Origin: Leucobacter muris
Lineage (GTDB): Bacteria; Actinomycetota; Actinomycetes; Actinomycetales; Microbacteriaceae
Length of the DNA stretch: 64,000 nucleotides
Direction: 5' to 3'
Assembly: GCF_004028235.1 (NCBI RefSeq)
Contig: NZ_CP035037.1
Coordinates: 2,356,001-2,420,000 of the forward strand
The translations under genes were made by a program, and so were the position numbers. A model generated the notes under the pieces. The model was not told where the DNA came from. It made no database searches and worked only from the letters and a program-made list of their open reading frames with translations. Below are positions 37,845 to 45,228 of this stretch, piece by piece (positions within the stretch are counted from its first letter, which is position 1; every line of letters starts with the position of its first letter).

Positions 37845-38120
37845 ATGCTGCATGCCACGATTCGTCTCGCTGAAACTCACCAGGTCACCGTCGAGGGGGA
37901 ATCGCTCGGCGAGATCCAGCAGCACCTCCGGGAGCAATGCCCGGATGGGTTCGTGCTGACGCTGGCGCCCGTCTCGATGGCGAAGGCGTCGACGGCGATC
38001 ACTGCGACCGGCACCTATGCACGGCGCGACGAGGTACAGGAGATCGAGGCCCCCAGCTACGCCGAGTTGCGGGCCGCGGTGCCCGCGGGGTGGCAGATGC
38101 TCAGCGTGCGTCGGGTCTGA
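37845..38120 (+). CDS. Hypothetical protein, 91 residues
   Basis: An unrecognised small protein (MLHATIRLAETHQVTVEGES...) with regular alternating polar/hydrophobic strands and a C-terminal helix (YAELRAAVPAGWQMLSVRRV). It has no membrane segment. It lies in the left arm of the prophage among other small genes reading toward the integrase side. The start is the first ATG after a stop-rich region; no strong ribosome site is seen. Confidence 0.5.
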   Translation: MLHATIRLAETHQVTVEGESLGEIQQHLREQCPDGFVLTLAPVSMAKASTAITATGTYARRDEVQEIEAPSYAELRAAVPAGWQMLSVRRV

Positions 38121-38148
38121 TGTCGGGGTCGCGGCTACTCTCGCCCGC

Positions 38149-38421
38149 ATGGGAGGAATGCCGTGGAGCCCGATGATGACACTGACGCGCATCAACGATG
38201 AAGAGGCGTGGATGTACGACGGCTCGATCCGGGTCGCGATCATCCGTCGCGTGAGGATCGGGCGGCCGTCTGCGCTGCTATGGCGCTCGGTGACCGGCGA
38301 CGAGAACCCCGACCAGCGCGCCCTCGTCGGGTACTTCCCGAGCGTGCAGATGGCGGCCGCGGTGACGTGGCGATCCTGGGATCAGCGGCACAAGCCAGTC
38401 GAGAGGCACAGCCTCTCATGA
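38149..38421 (+). CDS. Hypothetical protein, about 90 residues
   Basis: A small basic protein beginning MGGMPWSPMMTLTRINDEEA. Internal ATG codons at 38173 and 38176 have a better GGAG site and may be the real start. It contains a WRSVTGDENPDQRALVGYFP segment. It follows the 37845 gene by 28 bases in the same direction. I do not recognise a family. Confidence 0.5.
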   Translation: MGGMPWSPMMTLTRINDEEAWMYDGSIRVAIIRRVRIGRPSALLWRSVTGDENPDQRALVGYFPSVQMAAAVTWRSWDQRHKPVERHSLS

Positions 38422-38457
38422 CGTCAGTGGCTTCTTCGGTGCCGTTACCCTATCCGC

Positions 38458-39102
38458 ATGACGCAACACCAACTTACGGCTTCCATTGAGTCTCTACCAA
38501 GCAGCGTTCTCGGAACTCACGAAGATCTAGAGCTAGTTGCCGAAGGTGCCATCAAAGCTGTGCTTGCAAAGCGAGGAATCAGCGTGAAATTCGTAAGACC
38601 TCAGCTCGGCGGCGTCTCGGAGATAGTGGTTTCGCTCGCCCTCGCCATGCTGAGATCTATATGGTCTAAGATCCAGCGAGCCAGGAAGATTCGTCGTTCA
38701 TCAGAAGCAGCTGAGGATGCAGGCTGGTCTCTGACCTATCGCCTCACGGTTCCAGAAATCGCGTCCACCGCGGCGCAACGGGCCGCGTTGATTACACACC
38801 TGCTCGACCTGACAGAAGCAATCAAATCGGAGCTGCATTCAGATTTCGGAGAACATCTCGCTGTGACCTCTCGCGTCATCCTAGAAGGGACCGGGCATGA
38901 AATCACGGTCCTCCCCACCGCACTGAGCGGCATGGGGTACGACCGCTTGGCGGCTATTGCTTCGAAGGCCGCCAGACATCACACCAGCACCGTCGTCCCG
39001 CGCACGCTCTGGACTGGATCTGCCGTGAAGGCAAGCAAGACATTGCCACCAATCATGACTATCTCTGGCACGGGCAACACGGCCTCAGACACCCCTGACT
39101 AG
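38458..39102 (+). CDS. Unknown cargo protein of the prophage, 214 residues
   Basis: The gene is visibly lower in GC than its surroundings. The protein has a hydrophobic helix (GVSEIVVSLALAMLRSIWS, about residues 51-69) followed by a very basic stretch (KIQRARKIRRSS). A mixed alpha/beta region with many hydrophobic positions follows, then a Thr/Ser-rich tail. I cannot assign a family. It lies between the prophage edge and a terminator shared with the XRE-ImmA pair, a usual place for lysogenic-conversion or defence genes. Confidence 0.7.
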   Translation: MTQHQLTASIESLPSSVLGTHEDLELVAEGAIKAVLAKRGISVKFVRPQLGGVSEIVVSLALAMLRSIWSKIQRARKIRRSSEAAEDAGWSLTYRLTVPEIASTAAQRAALITHLLDLTEAIKSELHSDFGEHLAVTSRVILEGTGHEITVLPTALSGMGYDRLAAIASKAARHHTSTVVPRTLWTGSAVKASKTLPPIMTISGTGNTASDTPD

Positions 39103-39114
39103 AACAGCAATAAT

Positions 39115-39144
39115 GCCCCCGCCGCTCCGAAGAGCAGCGGGGGC
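39115..39144. terminator. Terminator between two convergent cargo units
   Basis: The stem GCCCCCGC (39115-39122) with GCGGGGGC (39137-39144) encloses loop CGCTCCGAAGAGCA. The same loop and inner stem recur at 41003-41046. Confidence 0.8.
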
Positions 39145-39190
39145 GCAGTGCGTAGAGTCAGCGTCGGCGGGCAACCGTACTCAGTAAGAG

Positions 39191-40297
39191 CTAGCCGTGA
39201 CCCGCCCAGGGGAGTTGGGCGACTGGGCGTGGCGTGCTCGAGGAAGGCTTACGCGTCGATGGAGACGGTGCGAGCGAACGAAGCATCATCACAGGGAGTG
39301 CCATCTCATTTTCGATCTCGGGCGCACTGTAAGGTGATGGGCCATAGCGCTCCTGCAAAAGCCTGAAGAGCAAGCGGGGTGACTCCGCGCCCACCTCGAC
39401 CGGCTCGTTCTTTCGCCAACCCCTCGCAGAAAGCTGTTTCCACAGTGTCTGCGACCGGGCTGCGTCAATTTGCTCGACCGCCTGGGCTCGCATCAAGATC
39501 GCCTGAATCGAAAGCCCCCAAGTGGCCTTCACCCGGCGCAAATCTACTAACGTCGCATCGTGGGCGACATGCTCTCGAACCTGCGGGGCAGGGATCAGGA
39601 ACGCGCCAGCGAACAGGTTAGCTTCACGCTCCGGGTCTGAGGAACGCCGGAAGCTGTGCAACACGAGATGCCCGAGTTCATGCGCAAGCGTGAATCGATC
39701 GCGGTCTCCTCGAACCTGCATCACACCGATCAGGGCGGCCTCGCCGCGACCTGCGGACCAAGAGACCCCAGAGTGCTTGACGAAGCCGTCATCATGGCCA
39801 TTCATAGTCGCCACCGCCACCCCTGCACGCTCAAGCGCACGTGTGACATTGGAGATCGGAGCGTCTGCAGCGATTCCCAGAATCTCACGAGTCTGCTGCG
39901 CAAGTTCATCGATGCGGGCTACATCGAGCAGTTCAGCATCATCCTGAACTGCCAGTAGCTGCTGGCGGGGATAACCAGAGCCATCAAGCAGCGATTCTGT
40001 GACTCGGAACGCCTCCGAGAAGAGCTCATGGACGCGCGCCGTATCAGACACCCGCGCGCCCGACTGCTTGCGATAATGCAAGCTATCGCGGGGAATTGAA
40101 CGCGGAGTTACCGTGAAGTACTCGAGCGGAAGTGCCAACGCCGAAGAGAATGCCACCGCGAGCTGCTCCGTGAAATCTCGCTGATGCTTCTCCACCATCG
40201 AGACCATCGATTGCGCTACGCCAGCCGTCTCCGCGAGCGCAGTCTGAGTCACCCCGGTGAGTGCGCGAGCGGAAATGAGGCGCTCAGGCAGAAACAC
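39191..40297 (-). CDS. XRE-type HTH fused to an ImmA/IrrE metallopeptidase
   Basis: The 368-residue protein has a helix-turn-helix at about residues 5-55 (ARALTGVTQTALAETAGVAQ, SMVSMVEKHQR). A COG2856 domain carries the zinc-protease motif FTLAHELGHLVLHS (HExxH) near residue 213 and a downstream FAGAFLIPAP segment with the usual glutamate (DPEREANLFAG). Such proteins cleave or displace repressors or act as antitoxin-like regulators. The GTG at 40297 lies inside the end of the upstream gene after AGGAAGGGG, and a longer frame has no domain sequence. It is co-transcribed with the 211-residue gene. Confidence 0.88.
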   Translation of the reverse strand: MFLPERLISARALTGVTQTALAETAGVAQSMVSMVEKHQRDFTEQLAVAFSSALALPLEYFTVTPRSIPRDSLHYRKQSGARVSDTARVHELFSEAFRVTESLLDGSGYPRQQLLAVQDDAELLDVARIDELAQQTREILGIAADAPISNVTRALERAGVAVATMNGHDDGFVKHSGVSWSAGRGEAALIGVMQVRGDRDRFTLAHELGHLVLHSFRRSSDPEREANLFAGAFLIPAPQVREHVAHDATLVDLRRVKATWGLSIQAILMRAQAVEQIDAARSQTLWKQLSARGWRKNEPVEVGAESPRLLFRLLQERYGPSPYSAPEIENEMALPVMMLRSLAPSPSTRKPSSSTPRPVAQLPWAGHG

Positions 40298-40919
40298 TGC
40301 CGGCCCCTTCCTGCGTTTCCTCAGCCGCTTCACGCTTACTGGGCATAACCAGATCCTCCTCGTCATCGCGCGTATCGAACCCGCCATCCTCAAAGAACTC
40401 GAGATCATTGAGCGGAATCGAGAGGTCCGTCTGGGCCTTTTCGCCGTACTTCCAGGTCCCGACTGGATGCACAACACGCATGAAAGCCGTACCGGCCGCG
40501 AAGTCCGCGGTCCAGAGCAGGAGAAGCATCTCAACACTGCGAGCCACCAGTGCCTCATCATCGAACAGGCCTTGATTCGAATACCAGTACTGCCGCGCAA
40601 GGTTCGTACCCGGGGCCGGTACGACTCCCGAAGTGTGCAGGAATCGAAGCGCGAGGCCTTCGGTGCGCAGGTGGATCGGCGTATTGTTGCGCTGCCCTAG
40701 ATCCAGCGCCCATGGCCCCAGATCCACACCGCACAGGCGCTTGTGCATGCGGGCACGAGCCATATGCACGCGAGTCGGCTGATAATGGTCGGTGTGAGGG
40801 ATCTCAAGCACTGAGGCGGCAGATTCGGCGGTCGTTACAGCATCTTCGCTGATCTTGGCCAGGGTTCCGGCGATGGGTGCGAGTGCCAGTCGCACCCGCT
40901 CATGCAAGGGTGTGTCCAT
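40284..40919 (-). CDS. Unknown partner protein of the XRE-ImmA gene, 211 residues
   Basis: The cytoplasmic protein has no recognised family. The N-terminal helix MDTPLHERVRLALAPIAGTL is followed by a domain with YWYSNQGLFDDEALVARSVE, RVVHPVGTWKYGEKAQTD, and an acidic C-terminus. The ATG at 40919 is preferred to an upstream frame because TATTAT lies about ten bases before it, and the upstream frame crosses a terminator (41003-41046). This suggests a leaderless message. It overlaps the XRE-ImmA gene by 14 bases. A role as the target or toxin of a two-gene system is possible but unproven. Confidence 0.75.
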   Translation of the reverse strand: MDTPLHERVRLALAPIAGTLAKISEDAVTTAESAASVLEIPHTDHYQPTRVHMARARMHKRLCGVDLGPWALDLGQRNNTPIHLRTEGLALRFLHTSGVVPAPGTNLARQYWYSNQGLFDDEALVARSVEMLLLLWTADFAAGTAFMRVVHPVGTWKYGEKAQTDLSIPLNDLEFFEDGGFDTRDDEEDLVMPSKREAAEETQEGAGSVSA

Positions 40920-40923
40920 GCGA

Positions 40924-40936
40924 GTGATAATATCAC
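40924..40936. promoter_or_regulatory. Palindromic operator of the two-gene cargo unit
   Basis: The perfect 13-base palindrome GTGATAATATCAC lies five bases upstream of the ATG at 40919, overlapping the putative -10 box. Autoregulation by the downstream XRE-ImmA protein is the simplest reading. Confidence 0.6.
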
Positions 40937-41002
40937 AATGTATTACACACCTCCTGGAATCCTCCAACTCCAAGGCTGTGGCACAGCCTTGCGTGAAACG
41001 CA

Positions 41003-41046
41003 GAAACGCGACCCCGCCGCTCCGAAGAGCAGCGGGGTCGCGTTTC
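41003..41046. terminator. Terminator at the end of the lysis cluster
   Basis: A perfect 15-bp stem (GAAACGCGACCCCGC at 41003-41017, complement at 41032-41046) encloses loop CGCTCCGAAGAGCA. It ends leftward lysis genes and insulates the cargo unit. Confidence 0.85.
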
Positions 41047-41050
41047 AATT

Positions 41051-41097
41051 GCTGTCATATTCTGACAGAACTGGTGCGGTTGGCAGAATATGACAGC
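41051..41097. repeat. Perfect 14-bp inverted repeat, recombination or regulatory site candidate
   Basis: Arms GCTGTCATATTCTG (41051-41064) and CAGAATATGACAGC (41084-41097) are separated by 19 bases, between the terminator and the holin-like gene. The AT-rich arms are unlike a terminator. TGTCA/TGACA half-sites also occur within the left arm and its flank. Confidence 0.7.
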
Positions 41098-41111
41098 CAA
41101 CGTAACCAGCG

Positions 41112-41435
41112 TCAGTCGACGGCGTAGCGGGGCACGTAGTGCGGGCGCGCATCGGATCCGAGCATGATGCGTTCAACGGCCGGCCAGCGATCGCCGAGCC
41201 ACTGCGCGAGCCTCTGGTAAGCGAGGATCACGAGCGCGATCACGAGCGCCTGCAGCAACGCGAGTGCCGGCACCGACACGATGCCGGCCTCCGCGATCAC
41301 GCCGTCGACCCACGCGAGCGCGGCGGCCAGCGCGGGGATCTGTGCGACGAGGCGGGCGACGAGCACGGCGATCAGGGCGGCCATGATCGTGCGCCGGTCC
41401 TGGTTCTTGCGATCGGTCTTGGTCTGGGTGGTCAT
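41112..41435 (-). CDS. Holin-like small membrane protein
   Basis: The 107-residue protein has a charged N-terminus (MTTQTKTDRKNQDRR) and two hydrophobic helices (about residues 18-40 and 48-72). The C-terminal part reads RLAQWLGDRWPAVERIML. Size and position next to the endolysin remnant fit a phage holin; the family cannot be fixed by eye. It is the last gene of the leftward lysis cluster. Confidence 0.65.
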   Translation of the reverse strand: MTTQTKTDRKNQDRRTIMAALIAVLVARLVAQIPALAAALAWVDGVIAEAGIVSVPALALLQALVIALVILAYQRLAQWLGDRWPAVERIMLGSDARPHYVPRYAVD

Positions 41436-41439
41436 GGGG

Positions 41440-41688
41440 TTACTCCTTCATGAAGGGGGGCAGGGTGTCTTGGGTCCAGGTGCCGGTCTTGAGCATCTCG
41501 ACGCGGTGCGCGTGCAGGCTCTCCTTGAGTTTGCGGTTCTCAGTGAGCGCCGCGGCGTGCGCGTCGACTTGCTGGCGGCGCTGCTCGGTGGACTGTTGGA
41601 TGCGGTTGGCGAGGATGCGGCCGAGCCACACGAGGAGGGCGCCCGCGAGGGTGTACCAGAGCTTGTCGGGGCTGTCGATGATTCCCAC
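41440..41688 (-). CDS. Small phage membrane protein, possible holin/spanin-like
   Basis: The 82-residue protein has one N-terminal membrane helix (YTLAGALLVWLGRILANRI), then a polar coiled-coil-like helix (STEQRRQQVDAHAAALTENR). It lies between the 177-residue membrane protein and the holin-like gene, with spacings of three and four bases. A role in lysis is inferred from the neighbours. Confidence 0.6.
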   Translation of the reverse strand: MGIIDSPDKLWYTLAGALLVWLGRILANRIQQSTEQRRQQVDAHAAALTENRKLKESLHAHRVEMLKTGTWTQDTLPPFMKE

Positions 41689-41691
41689 CGG

Positions 41692-42225
41692 CTACCCCCT
41701 CGGCTTGAACGGGTACCGCCAGATCATCCCGAGACGGAGCGCGAGCACGCAGGAGGCGATGAGGATCACACCGGCCTGGGTGAGTCGCGACCCGGTGGAC
41801 TGGAAGTGGAGCACGATCACGATGTACGCGTACGCGGCGAGACCGGCGACCATCGCGACGATCGCCCACCGCTCGAGCTCCCACCATTCCCGCCAGCCCG
41901 CGAGCATGCCGAGCGCACCACCGACGAGGAACATCAGGCCAACGACGGTCATGCCGCCGGCCCCGAACACGCCCTCGAGCGATTGCGGCGGCCACGCGAG
42001 CGTCACCACCCCCGTCGCGACGAACAGGGCGTAAGCGCAGGCGTACACCGTGGACGCGTAGCGAGGTTCGGGGACGAGGCGCAGCCAGCGCGCCCGCACC
42101 CACCCCGCCACGGCGCGGGCAGGCTGTGCGCCGTGCTCGCGCGCCCACACGATCGCGACCGCGCTCGCCGCGAGCACGAGCAGCGCGAACCCAGCTGCGG
42201 CGAGCGCGGTCGCGATCGGGCTCAC
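41692..42225 (-). CDS. Phage membrane protein, about 177 residues
   Basis: The protein starts with GTG at 42225, overlapping the endolysin stop (GTGA). It has about five membrane helices: TALAAAGFALLVLAASAVAIV, then around residues 50-67, 80-98, 107-128 and 140-156. It has no catalytic motif. It is part of the lysis cluster; function unknown. Confidence 0.65.
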   Translation of the reverse strand: MSPIATALAAAGFALLVLAASAVAIVWAREHGAQPARAVAGWVRARWLRLVPEPRYASTVYACAYALFVATGVVTLAWPPQSLEGVFGAGGMTVVGLMFLVGGALGMLAGWREWWELERWAIVAMVAGLAAYAYIVIVLHFQSTGSRLTQAGVILIASCVLALRLGMIWRYPFKPRG

Positions 42226-42870
42226 GCGTACTTCTCCTTGAGCTCGAGCCAGCGCTCCACGGTGACTTCCATCGGCTGTCCGAACTGGCTCGCGAGTGCG
42301 TTCGCGTACTGCTTGCGGGCGCCGTTCTTGTCGTACTCCTCCCAGGAGCCCTTCACGCCGGGGCGGTAGATCGCGTATGCGGGAGAGCCGTCCTGCCGGG
42401 CGCCAGTGGTCAGAACAATGAGATGCATGGGGTCGTCCTTTCGTCGTCGCGCACGCGCGAGCGCCGCGGCCTTCTGAGACGCGGCGAGCGCCGGCGTCTT
42501 GGAGGTGTGGAAGGCGCCCACGGTGAGCGCCTTCGGGCGGAGCGCGCCGAGCACACCCCGCGGGATGAGATCCGCGATCTGCACCGCGCCCGGGTTCTGG
42601 GTGAGGCAGCGCAGCATCCCGTTCGCGAGCACCTCGAGCAGGGTCGCGATGTGCGAGAGCGGGTACCAGACCGACCCGTACTCCCAGATCACGACGTCGC
42701 CCGGGCGGAAGGGTTGGCCGGCGGGGATCTTCTCGAACCACTGCCCGAGGCCGGAGCGGTCGAAGTGGTGCCAGACGTTGCAGGCCCAGCCCGCGTGCGG
42801 GCCGGTGCCGCCGGCGTTCGTGTATGTCGGCCACGACGGAACGCCGAGGAAGTTCGTCGCGTAGTGCGAC
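42222..42870 (-). pseudogene. Endolysin-like gene, 5' part removed by the IS3 element
   Basis: The open frame enters from the IS junction and reads QSHYATNFLGVPSWPTYTNA, NVWHHFDRSGLGQWFEKIPA, then FRPGDVVIWEYGSVWYPLSHIA, a CHAP-like cell-wall hydrolase tail. The late part (MHLIVLTTGARQDG... VERWLELKEKYA) looks like a small fused or separate phage domain. No start is available: the N-terminal region with the catalytic cysteine is gone. An internal GTG or ATG could still yield a short product, but not an active enzyme. Confidence 0.75.
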
Positions 42871-42919
42871 TGAATTGGCCTGGTTTGAGTTCCGATCTTT
42901 ATACAAGGATGGAACTACG

Positions 42920-43234
42920 ATGCCAAGCAAATATGACCCTGAACTTCGCCAGCGCGCACTTCGGATGCTCGCCGAAGCCCGTCCCGAGCACGAGTCGCTG
43001 ACCGCGGCCTGCCGACACGTCGGTGGGCTCCTCGGAGTGAGCCCGGAGACGCTGCGCGTGTGGCAGCGCCGCTACGACATCGATACCGGCGCGAAGCCTG
43101 GCACCTCGATCGATATGGCCCAGGAGAACCGGCGGTTACGCCGCGAGGTGAGCGAGCTCCGTAAGGCCAACGAGGTACTCAAAGCCGCGAGCGTGTTTTT
43201 CGCGAAGGAACTCGACCGGCCACGAACGAAATGA
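42920..43234 (+). CDS. IS3-family transposase OrfA
   Basis: The 104-residue DNA-binding subunit has an N-terminal helix-turn-helix (SKYDPELRQRALRMLAEARP ... LLGVSPETLRVWQRRYD). A leucine-zipper-like end follows (ENRRLRREVSELRKANEVLK). It overlaps orfB by ATGA. Confidence 0.93.
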   Translation: MPSKYDPELRQRALRMLAEARPEHESLTAACRHVGGLLGVSPETLRVWQRRYDIDTGAKPGTSIDMAQENRRLRREVSELRKANEVLKAASVFFAKELDRPRTK

Positions 43235-44142
43235 TCAGATTCATCGACGAGTACCGTGATCGTTTCGGGGTCGAGTTCCTCTGTCGTACGCTGCGTGCGG
43301 CAGTTCGTGGGTTCCTCACCTCCCGCGGATACCGGGCCGCGAAAGCCCGGTCGGCCTCAGCCAGGCAGCTGCGCGACGAGTTGCTCCTCCCTGAGATCCG
43401 GCGGCTCCACGCGAAGCACTATGGCGTGTACGGGCGCCGGAAGATGCATGCCCTGCTGAAGCGTGAGGGGTGGAAGATCGGCCGCGACCAGACCGAGCGT
43501 CTGATGCGGCTCGCCGGCGTGCGCGGGGTACGGAAATCAAAGCGCGTGTTCACCACACGCCCTAACAAAACGGCGGCACTGCCTGCCGATCTCGTCAACC
43601 GGAGATTCGCCGCTGACGGGCCGCGCAAGCTCTGGGTGTGCGACGTGACCTACGTCGCCACCTGGTCTGGGTTCGCCTATGTCGCGTTCGTCACTGACGT
43701 GTACTCGCGCAGAATCGTGGGCTGGAATGTCGCTGCGACGCTGAAATCTGAGGTTCTGCCGATGCAGGCACTCGATATGGCTGCGTGGCAATCGGGCGGC
43801 AGGCTCGATGGCCTGATCCATCACGCCGATCACGGGTCGAATTACACCGCCATGGTCTATACGGATCGCATTGCGGAACTCGGAGCAGTGCCCTCGACCG
43901 GGACGGTCGGCGACAGTTTTGACAATGCCATGGCTGAGGCGGTCAACAACCTCTACAAGACCGAACTGATCCGACAGCAGGGCCCCTGGCGGACGGTTGA
44001 GCAGGTCGAACTCGCGACCCTCGAATACGTGTGGTGGTGGAACCATGAGCGCCTTCACGGGGAGCTCGATATGCGTACCCCGATCGAGGTCGAGCAGGCC
44101 TACTATGCTGAGGCCGAGGAACTTCTGTCACCGACAGGTTGA
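43231..44142 (+). CDS. IS3-family transposase OrfB (DDE integrase)
   Basis: The 303-residue catalytic subunit has an HTH_21 region (YGVYGRRKMHALLKREGWKI). The rve core has the DDE residues in KLWVCDVTYVATWSG (Asp), HHADHGSNYTAMVYT (Asp) and SFDNAMAEAVNNLYKTELI (Glu). The frame is intact, so the element may be active. The start codon overlaps the orfA stop (ATGA) rather than needing a -1 frameshift. Confidence 0.95.
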   Translation: MIRFIDEYRDRFGVEFLCRTLRAAVRGFLTSRGYRAAKARSASARQLRDELLLPEIRRLHAKHYGVYGRRKMHALLKREGWKIGRDQTERLMRLAGVRGVRKSKRVFTTRPNKTAALPADLVNRRFAADGPRKLWVCDVTYVATWSGFAYVAFVTDVYSRRIVGWNVAATLKSEVLPMQALDMAAWQSGGRLDGLIHHADHGSNYTAMVYTDRIAELGAVPSTGTVGDSFDNAMAEAVNNLYKTELIRQQGPWRTVEQVELATLEYVWWWNHERLHGELDMRTPIEVEQAYYAEAEELLSPTG

Positions 44143-44179
44143 CAGGAAAACCGGTCGGAACTCAAACCAGGCCAATTCA

Positions 44180-44878
44180 CCTCGCACCCTCCTGACCGTC
44201 ACCGGCCCAGATGCCGAGGATGTCGCGTTCCCCGTTCACGGTGACGCCCATCACGACATAGAACGGGGTGTTCCTCACCTGCCCGTCACGGACCTTCACC
44301 ACGATCGCGTCGACGAAGATCACCGGGTAGAGCGCATCCAACGGCCTGCTCGACCATTCGGCGAGTTCCCCGGCGACCTTCTCGGTGATCCGGCTGATCG
44401 TGTCCTTGGAGACCTTCGCCCCATAGACCTCGTCGAAATGCGCAGCGATCTCACCGGTCGTCAACCCCCGAGCGGAAAGGGACAGAACGATCTGATCGAT
44501 GCCGTCCAGTCGGCGTTTCCGCTTGGGGACGATCACCGGCTCGAACGACCCGTCTCGATCTCGCGGGACTTCGATCTCGACGGGGCCGATCTCTGTCAGC
44601 ACCGTCTTGACCCGCGTCCCGTTACGCATGTTCTCGCCGATTGGGGTCCCGCCGTGCTCGTGGCCGAGGTGCTCGGTCAACTCGGCATTCAGCGCGGTCT
44701 CGAGGACGTTCTTCGTGAGCTGGCTGAGCAGGCCGCCCGGCCCCGTCAGGCTCACGCCCTGCTCCTTCGCCTGCGCGAGCAAGCGTTCTGCGAGTTCTTT
44801 CTGATCGATGATCTCCCCGGTCACGGGATCAATCATCTCGTCGTCAACAACGACAGTGGTCGTGTCAGCCACGGCCAT
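44180..44878 (-). pseudogene. IS256-family transposase, C-terminus missing
   Basis: About 233 residues remain, from MAVADTTTVVVDDEMIDPVT to the first DDE region (VIFVDAIVVKVRDGQVRNTP). The second and third acidic residues are lost. The sequence matches residues 1-233 of the complete copy on the opposite strand. Confidence 0.92.
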
Positions 44879-44928
44879 CTCCTTTCGGATCAGGCCGGAC
44901 CCTCACACACCATTATTCAGACAGTCCC
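44180..44928 (-). mobile_element. IS256-family element, truncated (5' part only)
   Basis: The segment contains the left terminal repeat (ending at 44928, GGGACTGTCTGAATAATGG on the minus strand) and the first 230 or so codons of a transposase identical to the complete copy at 47499. It ends exactly at the IS3 right end, at GQEGAR. The rest of the transposase and the other terminal repeat are absent. Confidence 0.92.
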
Positions 44929-45019
44929 GGATCAGATCACCAGACTTCTCCAAGCCCGTCGTCTCGAGGTCGCACCCCACGATGCGATCCTCGTTCACCC
45001 TCATCGTCGTCTTCGTCAT
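44929..45019 (-). pseudogene. DnaQ-like exonuclease, N-terminal fragment
   Basis: From ATG 45019 the frame reads MTKTTMRVNEDRIVGCDLET then TGLEKSGDLI before the IS256 end. The DLETTGL segment is the ExoI motif of DEDDh 3'-5' exonucleases. Only about 30 residues survive. It overlaps the upstream small gene (TGATG) and was the leftmost surviving early gene. Confidence 0.7.
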
Positions 45020-45228
45020 CAGTTCTTCCTCTCAGTCGGCGCATCCGGGCGGGCGAGCTTCGCGAGCGCCGCCGCCGTCTCGTCCGTGACGTGGGTCGTG
45101 ATGCGGGCGCCACGGCGAGCACGCCGACGCTGCCGCACCCGCTTCACCCGCTCCACCTCCTGCGCACGCTCCGCCGCCGCACGCAGCCGCGCAGCCACCT
45201 CGGCAGGGTTCGGGATCTTCTCGGTCAC
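45019..45228 (-). CDS. Small basic phage protein, 69 residues
   Basis: GTG 45228 overlaps the preceding stop (GTGA). The protein is very basic (VKRVRQRRRARRGARITTHV) with a C-terminal helix TDETAAALAKLARPDAP. It could bind nucleic acid. I do not recognise a family. Confidence 0.6.
   Translation of the reverse strand: MTEKIPNPAEVAARLRAAAERAQEVERVKRVRQRRRARRGARITTHVTDETAAALAKLARPDAPTERKN

Larger units (their letters stand above)
42871..44179 (+). mobile_element. IS3-family insertion sequence, complete
   Basis: The 1309-bp element is bounded by perfect 25-bp terminal inverted repeats (42871-42895 and 44155-44179), beginning TGAATTGGCC and ending GGCCAATTCA. It carries overlapping orfA and orfB. 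It lies inside an IS256-family copy on its right side, but on the left it adjoins an endolysin gene. The flanking bases (GCGAC left, CCTCG right) are not a target duplication, so one flank was lost after insertion. Confidence 0.92.
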
